DNA of 10,994 nt from an uncultured Clostridia bacterium (GTDB lineage: Bacteria; Bacillota; Clostridia; Acetivibrionales; CALMWN01), in assembly GCA_937873555.1 (NCBI GenBank), contig CALMWN010000012.1:1-10994 (forward strand). The letters are read 5' to 3'. The notes beneath the pieces were generated by a model. That model was not told where the DNA came from. It made no database searches and saw only the letters and a program-made list of their open reading frames with translations. Below, piece after piece: positions 1 to 7,177 of this stretch. The position numbers and the translations under genes are program-made. Position 1 is the stretch's first letter; every line of letters starts with the position of its first letter.

Positions 1-3000
1 ATACCGAAGCCGCTGATAAAATCTATATAGAACCTATAACTTTGGATTTTGTAGAAAGGATAATCAGGAAGGAAAAGCCGGATGGTATTCTGGCCTCACT
101 TGGCGGTCAAACAGGCTTGAATATGGCTGTACAACTGGCTTCAGACGGAATCCTCGATGAAATGGGGATAGAACTTTTAGGTACATCGCTTCAGTCCATA
201 AAAAAGGCTGAAGACAGAGAGCTTTTCAAGCGCACAATTCAGGAAATAGGTGAAAAGGTTCCGCACAGTACAATTGTAACAAATTTGGATGACGCCATTG
301 AATTTGCCGGAGAGGTGGGCTTCCCTATCATAATCAGGCCTGCCTATACCCTTGGAGGTACCGGCGGAGGTATCGCCAACGATATGAACGAGTTTAAGTA
401 TATATGCGGCAAAGGGTTGAAGCTCAGCATGATAAGCCAGGTATTGCTTGAGCAGAGTGTCGCCGGCTGGAAGGAAATCGAGTATGAGGTTATGCGGGAT
501 GGCGCGGATAACTGCATAATCATATGTAATATGGAAAATTTCGACCCTGTAGGCGTCCATACAGGGGACAGCATTGTTGTCGCTCCGAGCCAGACCCTGT
601 CGGATGTGGAATACCAGATGCTTCGTACCGCATCAATCAAGATAATACGTGCTCTCGACATAAAGGGCGGCTGCAACATCCAGTTTGCACTGAATCCCAA
701 CAGCTATGAATACGTTGTGATCGAGGTAAATCCCCGCGTAAGCCGTTCAAGCGCGCTGGCTTCAAAGGCTACCGGATATCCAATTGCCAGGGTGGCTGCA
801 AAAATAGCCATAGGGCTTAACCTTGATGAGATCAAGAATTCGGTTACCCAGAACACTTATGCCTGTTTTGAGCCATCTTTGGACTACATTGTAACCAAGG
901 TCCCAAGATGGCCCTTCGATAAATTTACAACAGCCGACAGAAGCCTTGGTACCCAGATGAAAGCTACAGGTGAAGTAATGGCAATCGGAAGGACTTTTGA
1001 AGAGTCCCTGCTAAAGGCCATCGATTCTCTTGATATCAAGTTCAATTATCAACTGGGGTTGAGCCTTTTTGAAAATAAAACCCGGGAAGAGCTTCTGGAG
1101 TATATGAAGCAGCCTAACGACCAAAGGATTTTCGCCATCTGCAAGGCTCTTCAGAAGGGTTTCACGGCCGGTGAAATAGTAAATATCACGAAGATTGACG
1201 ACTTCTTCATAAGAAAGCTTAAAAAGATAGTGCGCCTGGCAGAGGAAATTAAGAACGCAGGCATAGCGTGGCTTGATTACGACCTGTATTCCCGTGCAAA
1301 AAAGGCAGGCTTCGGAGATTCATATATTGCCAACCTGGTGAATGTACCGGTAGAAAAGATACTTGAAGTAAGAAGCAGGTTCCCTATCAATCCGGTTTAC
1401 AAGATAGTCGATACTTGTGCGGGCGAATTCGAGGCGGTTACACCATACTATTATTCCACCTACGAGGAGAGGGATGATGTCATTGTCTCGGACAATAAAA
1501 AGGTCCTTGTTATCGGCTCCGGGCCAATAAGAATCGGACAGGGAATAGAATTTGACTACTGCAGTGTACATTCTGTGAGGACCTTGAAGGAACTGGGAAT
1601 AGAATCCATTATAATAAACAACAACCCCGAAACCGTCAGCACCGACTTTGACACCTCCGACAAGCTCTACTTCGAGCCGCTGACAAAGGAATGCGTGCTT
1701 GATATAATACAGAAGGAAAAACCCATAGGTGTCATTGTTCAGTTTGGAGGCCAGACGGCAATAAACCTGGCAGGTCCACTGTACAGGGAGGGCGTCAATA
1801 TACTTGGCACCTCGGTGGAAAATATAGATGTTGCAGAAGACAGGGATAAATTCCTGAAACTTCTGGAGGAACTGAACATCCCTATTCCTGTCGGCAGTAC
1901 GGTATTTTCATATGAGGATGCCAGGGTGGTAGCCGGCAAAATCGGCTATCCTGTGCTTGTAAGACCTTCGTACGTCCTGGGCGGAAGAGCTATGGAAATT
2001 GTATATAACGATGCCACCCTCGAGGAATACATGACATTGGCGGTTGATATATCCACCAAACACCCGATACTTATAGATAAATATATCACGGGAAAAGAAG
2101 TGGAAGTTGACGGAATATGTGACGGATCAGAGGTATTAATCCCTGGTATAATGGAACATGTCGAGCGCGCCGGAGTTCATTCCGGAGACAGCATAGCCAT
2201 ATACCCGCCCCACTCCTTAAGCAGGGAAGTCAAGGATACAATAGTTGATTATACGGTGAAACTGGCAAAAGCGCTTAAAATTGTGGGACTGTTCAACATT
2301 CAATTTGTGCTGGACCAGAACAACAAGGTTTACGTGATTGAAGTCAATCCGCGTGCCAGCCGTACCGTTCCGGTGTTGAGCAAGATAACCGGCATACCGA
2401 TGGTGAATGTTGCGACAAAGCTGATTATGGGCAGCAAACTGTCCGAGCTTGGCTACAAGCCCGGACTTGCGAAGGAATCTGATTTTGTAGCCGTCAAGGC
2501 CCCGGTATTTTCCTTCTCCAAGCTGATTACCGTCGATCCCTTCCTTGGACCTGAAATGAAGTCAACCGGAGAGGTTATGGGCGTTGATAAAAATTACCAC
2601 AGTGCGCTTTACAAGGCCCTCGTGGCATCAAATCTTAAAATTCCCTCCGGAGGCAGCGTATTGCTCTCAGTGGCCGACAGGGACAAGGAAGAGTGCATAG
2701 AAATTGCAAATAAGCTTCTTGAGCTTGATTTCAGGCTTATGGCAACGGAAGACACTTATTCATACCTGTCAAGAGTGGGCCTGGAGGTAGAATTTGTTTC
2801 CAATGACGATATCCTGGATTACATCAAGGATGACAAGGCTACTTTGGTGATAAACACACCCACCAAAGGCAAAATTTCTTCACGGCTGGGCTTTCTTATA
2901 AGGCGTACAGCCATGGAATACAACACCCCCTGTATCACCTCGCTGGATACAACAAAGGCTCTGCTTGAGGTGTTGGAACAAATGGTAAATGAAAGGGAAT

Positions 3001-3047
3001 GGGATGTTTACTCCCTTGATGAATATTCAAAATATAATCAGGATTAG
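1..3047 (+). CDS. carB: Carbamoyl-phosphate synthase large subunit, 5'-truncated by window edge
   Basis: CarB makes carbamoyl phosphate from bicarbonate, two ATP and the ammonia delivered by CarA. The frame is open from base 3 (TEAADKIYIEP...), so the TTG at 42 is internal; about 55-60 N-terminal residues are missing against the roughly 1070-aa family. Counting from that TTG, the first ATP-grasp half shows RPAYTLGGTGGG (about 99-110) and EVNPRVSRSSALASKATG. The oligomerisation region follows, then the second half begins at GSGPIRIGQGIEFDYCSVHS with RPSYVLGGRAMEI and EVNPRASRTVPVLSKITG. The C-terminal MGS-like allosteric domain (about 2640-2980) reads VEFVSNDDILDYIKDD where E. coli has a longer loop containing NKVHEGRP, so that loop is absent. 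It is followed 36 bases later by argF, which places it in the arginine operon; carA would lie upstream, outside the window. Identity is very sure; the arginine-specific assignment is an inference. Confidence 0.98.
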   Translation, partial: TEAADKIYIEPITLDFVERIIRKEKPDGILASLGGQTGLNMAVQLASDGILDEMGIELLGTSLQSIKKAEDRELFKRTIQEIGEKVPHSTIVTNLDDAIEFAGEVGFPIIIRPAYTLGGTGGGIANDMNEFKYICGKGLKLSMISQVLLEQSVAGWKEIEYEVMRDGADNCIIICNMENFDPVGVHTGDSIVVAPSQTLSDVEYQMLRTASIKIIRALDIKGGCNIQFALNPNSYEYVVIEVNPRVSRSSALASKATGYPIARVAAKIAIGLNLDEIKNSVTQNTYACFEPSLDYIVTKVPRWPFDKFTTADRSLGTQMKATGEVMAIGRTFEESLLKAIDSLDIKFNYQLGLSLFENKTREELLEYMKQPNDQRIFAICKALQKGFTAGEIVNITKIDDFFIRKLKKIVRLAEEIKNAGIAWLDYDLYSRAKKAGFGDSYIANLVNVPVEKILEVRSRFPINPVYKIVDTCAGEFEAVTPYYYSTYEERDDVIVSDNKKVLVIGSGPIRIGQGIEFDYCSVHSVRTLKELGIESIIINNNPETVSTDFDTSDKLYFEPLTKECVLDIIQKEKPIGVIVQFGGQTAINLAGPLYREGVNILGTSVENIDVAEDRDKFLKLLEELNIPIPVGSTVFSYEDARVVAGKIGYPVLVRPSYVLGGRAMEIVYNDATLEEYMTLAVDISTKHPILIDKYITGKEVEVDGICDGSEVLIPGIMEHVERAGVHSGDSIAIYPPHSLSREVKDTIVDYTVKLAKALKIVGLFNIQFVLDQNNKVYVIEVNPRASRTVPVLSKITGIPMVNVATKLIMGSKLSELGYKPGLAKESDFVAVKAPVFSFSKLITVDPFLGPEMKSTGEVMGVDKNYHSALYKALVASNLKIPSGGSVLLSVADRDKEECIEIANKLLELDFRLMATEDTYSYLSRVGLEVEFVSNDDILDYIKDDKATLVINTPTKGKISSRLGFLIRRTAMEYNTPCITSLDTTKALLEVLEQMVNEREWDVYSLDEYSKYNQD

Positions 3048-3068
3048 TTCCGGCAATATAATTTTTTT

Positions 3069-3075
3069 GGAGGTG
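3069..3075 (+). promoter_or_regulatory. Ribosome binding site of argF
   Basis: GGAGGTG lies 8 bases before the ATG at 3084 and follows a run of seven T. It fixes the argF start. The 36-base gap after carB shows no promoter or terminator, which supports co-transcription. Confidence 0.85.
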
Positions 3076-3083
3076 TCTTAAAA

Positions 3084-4004
3084 ATGAAACATTTAATAAG
3101 TATTAATGGCCTCACTTTAGATGAAATAGAGGAAATTCTGAAGCTGTCGGAAAAATTGAAAAGGCAGCAGAAGGAAGGTATCCAGCACCACATTCTAAAG
3201 GGCAAGACACTTGGGATGATATTCACCAAATCCTCTACCAGGACCAGGGTATCTTTCGAAGTTGGAATGTACCAGCTGGGGGGGTATCCTCTCTTCCTCA
3301 GCGCCAATGATATACAGCTTGGCCGCGGTGAAACCATATATGACACAGCTCAAGTGCTTTCCCGGTATATTGACGGTATAATGATCCGGACTTTCAAGCA
3401 CAGTGATGTTGAAGAGCTTGCAAAATACGGATCAGTTCCCGTAATCAACGGACTGACGGATCTCATGCATCCCTGCCAGATACTGGCAGACCTCTTTACA
3501 GTTTATGAACACAAAGGCACTTTAAAGGGCCTCAAGCTTGCTTATGTCGGAGATGGAAACAATGTTGCAAATTCCTTGCTTCACGGCTGTGCCAAGGTGG
3601 GCATGGACATTGCAGTGGCTGCTCCCAAGGGCTATGAATGTGATAAAACAATCATAGCCGAAGCAAAGGAAGCTGCTAAAGCATCAGGCTCCCAAGTGAT
3701 TTTGACGGAAGATCCGGTTGAAGCAATCAGAAATGCGGATGTTGTTTATACCGATACCTGGGTCAGTATGGGTCAGGAAGCCGAGAAGGAGCAAAGGATA
3801 AAGACCTTCCTGCCATACCAGGTAAACGGGGAACTCTTCTCGAAAGCAAACGAAGATGCGGTATTCCTGCACTGTCTTCCTGCTTACAGGGGTTACGAAG
3901 TTACCGAGGATGTGATTGACGGGCCGCAATCTCTGATATTTGACGAGGCAGAAAACAGGATGCACGTTCAAAAGGCGATTATGGCAATATTGATGAACCA
4001 ATAA
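3084..4004 (+). CDS. argF: Ornithine carbamoyltransferase
   Basis: ArgF is a cytosolic enzyme, normally a homotrimer, that makes citrulline from ornithine and carbamoyl phosphate. The 306-aa length is normal for the family. Visible motifs are the carbamoyl-phosphate loop STRTR (51-55, in KSSTRTRVSFE), GLTDLMHPCQILAD (HPCQ 129-132), the ornithine-side DTWVSMG (224-230), and HCLPAYRGYEV (263-273) around the catalytic Cys264. The His or Phe often found after HCLPA is Tyr here. DTWVSMG and HCLPA separate it from aspartate carbamoyltransferase. The gene follows carB directly and would use its product. A catabolic ArcB role cannot be excluded by sequence, but carB next door argues for biosynthesis. 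Confidence 0.97.
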   Translation: MKHLISINGLTLDEIEEILKLSEKLKRQQKEGIQHHILKGKTLGMIFTKSSTRTRVSFEVGMYQLGGYPLFLSANDIQLGRGETIYDTAQVLSRYIDGIMIRTFKHSDVEELAKYGSVPVINGLTDLMHPCQILADLFTVYEHKGTLKGLKLAYVGDGNNVANSLLHGCAKVGMDIAVAAPKGYECDKTIIAEAKEAAKASGSQVILTEDPVEAIRNADVVYTDTWVSMGQEAEKEQRIKTFLPYQVNGELFSKANEDAVFLHCLPAYRGYEVTEDVIDGPQSLIFDEAENRMHVQKAIMAILMNQ

Positions 4005-4064
4005 ACCCGTTACAGATTTATAAATTCCCCCGAAGACGGGTAGTTTATGCGATGGTGAATTGTT

Positions 4065-4541
4065 ATGAATTATTCATTTATTATAAGAAGAGCAACAATC
4101 GATGATGCTCCGGGCATCCAGGGCATCATGAAGGAGGCCTTCAACAAATACATGCAGGATGCAGGCCTTGTAGGCACCATGGATGCCTTATCCGAAAGCC
4201 TGGAGGATATAAAAAGGGATATTGAAACCAAGGATGTTTTTGTGGCGTTGATTGACGATGTGCCTGTCGGCACGATAAGAGTAAATATATTGCCTGATAA
4301 CACCGCTTATATAAGCAGGTTTGGAGTAAGCCTTCAGTACCACAACATTGGTATAGGAAAATCTCTGATGAACCTTGTTGACAAGCTTCTGAAATCCAGG
4401 CAGACTAAAAGGGTCAGCCTGCACACCGCTTCAAAATACAGGGATCTTGTGCGCTTTTACTACGGGCGCGGCTTCTATGTGGATTCCACAACCAAGGACC
4501 GCGGATACGTAAGAGCGCTGATGGTTAAGGAATATGAATAG
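4065..4541 (+). CDS. GNAT-family N-acetyltransferase
   Basis: This 158-aa single-domain protein has the GNAT fold, which transfers acetyl from acetyl-CoA to an amine; the substrate is unknown. An N-terminal strand FIIRRATIDDAPGIQGIMKEAF is followed by the core strand VPVGTIRVNI (67-75) and motif A, SRFGVSLQYHNIGIGKSLM (84-102), where the pyrophosphate loop HNIGIGK has His in place of the usual Gln/Arg. A C-terminal RFYYGRGFYVDSTTKDRGY (130-148) matches motif B. It starts 60 bases after argF on the same strand and may be read through from the arginine operon. Its own ribosome site is weak (GGTGA at 4054-4058). An acetyl step in arginine synthesis is possible, but nothing here proves it. Confidence 0.88.
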   Translation: MNYSFIIRRATIDDAPGIQGIMKEAFNKYMQDAGLVGTMDALSESLEDIKRDIETKDVFVALIDDVPVGTIRVNILPDNTAYISRFGVSLQYHNIGIGKSLMNLVDKLLKSRQTKRVSLHTASKYRDLVRFYYGRGFYVDSTTKDRGYVRALMVKEYE

Positions 4542-4555
4542 GGACGCTTCTGACA
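4541..4555 (-). repeat. AGAAGCG repeat, copy A
   Basis: On the minus strand this reads TGTCAGAAGCGTCCC and begins at the last base of the GNAT stop codon. It shares the core AGAAGCG and a preceding GTCA with copy C at 7937 and resembles copies at 7028 and 9134. The role is unknown. Confidence 0.4.
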
Positions 4556-4597
4556 TGTAGCTGCTTGGTCAAGCATAAATTAATTTAATTTAGAGAT

Positions 4598-4621
4598 TGT
4601 AGGGGCGCGCATTGCGCGCCC
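4598..4621 (+). repeat. REP-like hairpin between convergent genes
   Basis: The head TGTAGGGG leads into a perfect hairpin: GGGCGCGC, loop ATT, GCGCGCCC (4603-4621). The same head opens the two hairpins inside the RAYT gene at 5385 and 5580. In characterised REP/RAYT systems a GTAG-type tetranucleotide at the hairpin foot is a recognition element, and that fits here. It sits between the convergent GNAT genes and could block read-through on either strand, but no T-run follows on either side, so it is not a standard terminator. Confidence 0.8.
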
Positions 4622-4641
4622 TTATCGTCTGAATTCTCCCC

Positions 4642-5118
4642 TTATAATATCTTCTCAAATTCAATTTCGTGAAGTATAGGAATATTGTCAAATCCGTACA
4701 AAGGTATCTGAGGCTTTATTTTCCTCGACTCCTGTATCGCATTTATATGAATACCCGCAATGTTAAAACCCCTCTTTTGATAAAACCGGATTGCATGAGT
4801 GTTATCATTGGTAGTAATGAGCCATACTCTTTTGCAGTTATGTCCTCTGGCAGTCTCTACAACTTTATCGATCAGGTTCGTACCAAATCCTTGGTTTTGA
4901 AAAGTACTTTCAAGGCACACAATCTCACACTCGCCGTTTTCAATATGGCAAGTTATCAGGCCTCCGATTTTGCCATTCACATTGACAATGAATCCCGGCA
5001 AATCTCTCGCTGAGTGTATTTTCCCTTTTGTAACAATTATATGAGAGCCCCAATTTTCGATTATTAAATTTACGGCTTCCTCCCTTGTTTCCTCATCAAT
5101 CGGCTTTAATTCAAACAT
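4642..5118 (-). CDS. GNAT-family N-acetyltransferase
   Basis: This 158-aa acetyl-CoA-dependent acetyltransferase has an unknown substrate. The frame opens further upstream (to 5190), but the ATG at 5118 is preferred because GGAGG (5126-5130) stands 7 bases before it and the GNAT fold starts with MFELKPID. Motif A is CLESTFQNQGFGTNLIDKV (68-86), with the Q-N-Q-G-F-G pyrophosphate loop. WLITTNDNTHAIRFYQKRGF (99-118) is a classic motif B, and the protein ends in a HEIEFEKIL tail. It converges on the plus-strand GNAT with the REP-like hairpin between, and follows the RAYT gene on the same strand with a 90-base gap. The two GNAT proteins here are not close relatives of each other. Confidence 0.9.
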   Translation of the reverse strand: MFELKPIDEETREEAVNLIIENWGSHIIVTKGKIHSARDLPGFIVNVNGKIGGLITCHIENGECEIVCLESTFQNQGFGTNLIDKVVETARGHNCKRVWLITTNDNTHAIRFYQKRGFNIAGIHINAIQESRKIKPQIPLYGFDNIPILHEIEFEKIL

Positions 5119-5125
5119 GGTTGAT

Positions 5126-5130
5126 CCTCC
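5126..5130 (-). promoter_or_regulatory. Ribosome binding site that sets the GNAT start at 5118
   Basis: GGAGG on the minus strand, 7 bases before ATG 5118. It argues against the longer frame from 5190, which has no such site. Confidence 0.75.
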
Positions 5131-5207
5131 GGTTTGGTTCGTAATGTCAAGTAAATTCAGGGAATAAAAATTATTTTTATTGATTCGCAAAATATAAAGT
5201 TAGTGTA

Positions 5208-5693
5208 CTAAATGAAATACATGTCTTCCTGCCACTTGGCGGGATTTTCTGTAATATATTGTCTGATTCTTTGCAATTCGATTTCATTACGTATTATGTG
5301 TTCATAGTATCCGCGTTGCCACAGAGTCTGACCGTATTTTTTTGATGTTATCGTTTTAAACGAATTAAGGATTACAGGTATTGTTGTAGGGGTCGCCGCC
5401 CACGGCGATCCGGTGTCATTTTGTAATGCAATTATACAATGAATATGGTTTGGCATTATTATGGAACAATCCAATATGACATTTTCATATACCTTACCTA
5501 TATTTTGTAAATAATGCAAAACCATTTTACCTGTTTGTGTCATTGGTATCTGCGGGTCGCCGTAGGCGGCGCCCCCTACATCACATAAAATATTATGTCT
5601 GTCTTTTACACATATCGTTATAAAATATTGCCCTGCCTGCGAATAATCATAATCCCTTAATCTTAATTGCTTTCTTTGTGGTAAATTGCTCAT
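5208..5693 (-). CDS. REP-associated tyrosine transposase (RAYT), Y1/HUH family, with in-frame REPs
   Basis: A 161-aa single-strand DNA nuclease of the IS200-like Y1 family that cuts and joins REP hairpins; these proteins are domesticated and not flanked by IS ends. Order: LRDYDYSQAGQYFITICVKDR (about 12-32), the HUH motif IMPNHIHCIIAL (His83, His85), then LWQRGYYEHIIRNEIELQRIRQYITENPAKW (124-154), with the likely catalytic Tyr129 or 130. The ATG at 5693 has AGGAGGC 7 bases upstream. Two variable loops are encoded by REP-like hairpins: residues about 38-47 (GGAAYGDP) and about 95-104 (GSPWAATP). Neither breaks the frame, so the protein may still be active. No IS terminal repeats are evident around it. 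The N- and C-terminal family blocks are both present, so the gene looks complete. Confidence 0.93.
   Translation of the reverse strand: MSNLPQRKQLRLRDYDYSQAGQYFITICVKDRHNILCDVGGAAYGDPQIPMTQTGKMVLHYLQNIGKVYENVILDCSIIMPNHIHCIIALQNDTGSPWAATPTTIPVILNSFKTITSKKYGQTLWQRGYYEHIIRNEIELQRIRQYITENPAKWQEDMYFI
5385..5411 (+). repeat. REP-like hairpin inside RAYT gene (plus orientation)
   Basis: The head is TGTAGGGG (5385-5392). The arms GGGTCGCCG (5390-5398) and CGGCGATCC (5403-5411) pair with one G-T mismatch around loop CCCA. It is 27 bases, exactly nine codons, and is read antisense by the gene. It matches the element at 5554-5580 at 24 of 27 positions, in the opposite orientation. Confidence 0.85.
5554..5580 (-). 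repeat. REP-like hairpin inside RAYT gene (minus orientation)
   Basis: On the minus strand the head TGTAGGGG starts at 5580. The arms GGGGCGCCG and CGGCGACCC pair with one mismatch around loop CCTA. It is 27 bases and read in the sense of the gene as roughly V-G-G-A-A-Y-G-D-P. Together with the 5385 copy it forms an inverted pair around the segment that encodes the HIH motif. Confidence 0.85.
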
Positions 5694-5780
5694 TACTATT
5701 GCCTCCTAAAACATACGGGTTTAGAATCCTGTATCGGGCGTGCATGGAAAACCATCACTTCAGCAGTCTGCCATTGTAAA

Positions 5781-5906
5781 TCATCTATACACCTTTACTG
5801 ATCGAATTTCTGATATTGTACAAAATCCAACAAGCATGCAATACGGGTTTTCTCCGTTTACTTTTATATTGACTGCATTAAATGTATAGAATATGCTCTT
5901 GATCAA
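5781..5906 (-). pseudogene. Open frame of 41 codons, possible gene remnant
   Basis: The space between RAYT and the methyltransferase has a protein-like frame ending YCMLVGFCTISEIRSVKVYR. It runs open from the methyltransferase end (TTG at 5906) to TGA at 5781-5783. There is no convincing start or ribosome site and I do not recognise the family. It may be the tail of a lost gene or a chance frame. The same spacer holds a 10-base direct repeat ATACGGGTTT (5713-5722, 5841-5850) and a small hairpin, ATGG-AAAA-CCAT flanked by GTG/CAC (5740-5758), just upstream of RAYT. Confidence 0.25.
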
Positions 5907-5908
5907 AT

Positions 5909-6697
5909 CTACTTGAGTTTTCTACCAATATAAAGTGCATGTTCACTGTATCCTAAAATGCTTTTGATCTCACAAATTCTATAGTGAATATTCAACCACC
6001 TTTCAAATTCAGCATCATTAAAGGAATTTACCGTATCTTTCATAACAAATTTAGCTCCATCGGTAGCGATATTGTGCATTTGCACTAAACTGAAACTAGA
6101 CATTAATGACTCAACATCCTCTGGAGTTGTCGCATAAAACAAAAAATTTTCTTTCTCATAACCGATATTGATATACTCTTCAACAAGATCAAAATTATCT
6201 TTCATCATGCTGTTATATTTGGCATAATTAGCAAATTTATTTAAATATGCCAAACAATAGATACCATTGGGCTTTATTACACGCATACTTTCTAAAATAG
6301 ATTTTGTTCTGCCTTCTTCATCTTTCAAATGATAAAAAGCACCAAAATTCAAAACAACATCAAAGCTATTATCCTCAAACATAGACAGGTCTGTGATGCT
6401 TCCTGTATAAATTTTTTTAAGAATTGGATTAACTACTTGCTTATTTCTGATCTGTTTCACATTATAATCTACTAAATCACCTGCAGTAACCTTATGTCCC
6501 ATTTCCGCAAGAGGAAATGCGTAAACTCCCGTACCTGCACAGGCATCTAATATGTCCGATCCTGAATGACAAAGTTTTTTTAGATATCTCATTGTAGTAA
6601 GAAATTCTACACTGTTGATCTTTGTAGCATTTAACCTTTTATCTTCGTTGCATTGGCTTTCATAATATTTAAAAATACTATTTTCCTTTCTATCCAC
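5909..6697 (-). CDS. Class I SAM-dependent methyltransferase
   Basis: A 262-aa Rossmann-fold methyltransferase; the substrate is unknown. Motif I is ILDACAGTGVYAFPLAEMGH (49-68), with Gly-rich AGTG for SAM. The acidic residue of motif II is Asp74 in TAGDLVDYN, FEDNSFDVVLNFGAFYHL (107-124) is the motif IV region, and MRVIKPNGIYCLAYLNK (138-154) follows. The C-terminal third (about 170-262) is a family-specific region with no motif I know. The start is GTG at 6697, since AGGGG (6706-6710) lies 8 bases upstream and the ATG at 6705 stops after two codons. It is monocistronic in appearance, 66 bases from the YdcF remnant. The methyltransferase at the right edge is a different subfamily. Confidence 0.88.
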   Translation of the reverse strand: MDRKENSIFKYYESQCNEDKRLNATKINSVEFLTTMRYLKKLCHSGSDILDACAGTGVYAFPLAEMGHKVTAGDLVDYNVKQIRNKQVVNPILKKIYTGSITDLSMFEDNSFDVVLNFGAFYHLKDEEGRTKSILESMRVIKPNGIYCLAYLNKFANYAKYNSMMKDNFDLVEEYINIGYEKENFLFYATTPEDVESLMSSFSLVQMHNIATDGAKFVMKDTVNSFNDAEFERWLNIHYRICEIKSILGYSEHALYIGRKLK

Positions 6698-6763
6698 TAA
6701 ATCATCCCCTCTAGAGAGTGATAAATAATATATCGCAGAATAAAACTTATATGACCTTTGGAG

Positions 6764-7015
6764 CTATACCAGCTTCCTTATTTCACATTCAAAATAATTC
6801 CCGATCTTTACGACCTCACCCATGACAACCCGGATCTTTTCGTCATCTTCAAACCAGTTCGTCTTTTCTATCCCTCTTGTATCCGGTACAGACGAAACAT
6901 AGAAGGTAACGTCTTTCGGGAATATTGTCTGATAAGTCAAAAGCGCCCTCCGGGAGTGAAATACTTTGCAAACTACGAAAATGAAATCAGATATACAATC
7001 AAACGGGTATTTCAT
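6764..7015 (-). pseudogene. YdcF/DUF218-like gene with internal deletion
   Basis: An 83-aa frame with its own start (ATG 7015, GAGGAGGT at 7021-7028, 5 bases away). Residues 14-83 match the end of clostridial YdcF-like (DUF218) proteins as I recall them: VVCKVFHSRRALLTYQTIFP, the late GIEKTNWFEDDEKIRVVMGEVVKIGNYFE. Residues 1-13, MKYPFDCISDFIF, resemble the normal beginning of the same family. What should lie between, including the GGS nucleotide/phosphate-type motif and acidic residues, is absent, so roughly 100-130 codons seem to have been lost at about position 6977 without breaking the frame. The product is unlikely to be active. Alternatively it is only a 3' fragment with a chance ribosome site; the good N-terminal match makes deletion more likely. 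Confidence 0.65.
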
Positions 7016-7027
7016 GTGCAACCTCCT

Positions 7028-7051
7028 CACTTTTTCAGAAGCGCCTCGTTT
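7028..7051 (+). repeat. AGAAGCG repeat, copy B
   Basis: Reads CACTTTTTCAGAAGCGCCTC at 7028-7047, then GTTT to 7051. AAGCG and CGTTT can pair around CCT (7039-7051, one G-T). It parallels copy C at 7942-7965, where AAGCG and CGCTT pair. It lies directly against the ribosome site of the YdcF remnant. Confidence 0.45.
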
Positions 7052-7055
7052 ATAG

Positions 7056-7115
7056 ACAAATAATTTTGATGGAAAGTTGATCGATTATATTAAGAAGTTG
7101 GTAGATGCTATATGA
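7056..7115 (+). pseudogene. Short plus-strand frame, possible remnant
   Basis: Between the YdcF remnant and the protease gene the plus strand reads NNFDGKLIDYIKKLVDAI and then TGA. A stop codon directly precedes the frame, and there is no start or ribosome site. It looks like the tail of a lost gene but could be chance. Nothing else is seen in 7052-7177. Confidence 0.15.
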
Positions 7116-7177
7116 TTTATGTGATTAAGCAATTAAGTATAGTTCATTTACAATTTTTATGGTCGCCTGTACTCACT

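Noticed and set aside
4005..4041. Terminator after argF (ACCCGT...ACGGGT, and CCCG-AAGA-CGGG at 4029-4040)
   Set aside because: One version has a 25-base loop and the other a 4-bp stem, and no T-run follows; read-through to the GNAT gene is more likely.
4603..4621. The GC hairpin as a simple intrinsic terminator
   Set aside because: No T-run follows on either strand, and its TGTAGGGG head matches the RAYT-internal elements, so REP-like is a better call.
5126..5190. Longer N-terminus (24 extra residues) for the GNAT at 4642
   Set aside because: The extension contains the ribosome binding site and lacks GNAT homology.
5208..5693. A complete IS200/IS605 insertion sequence
   Set aside because: No tnpB/IscB or IS-type end hairpins flank the gene; protein features fit the RAYT group.
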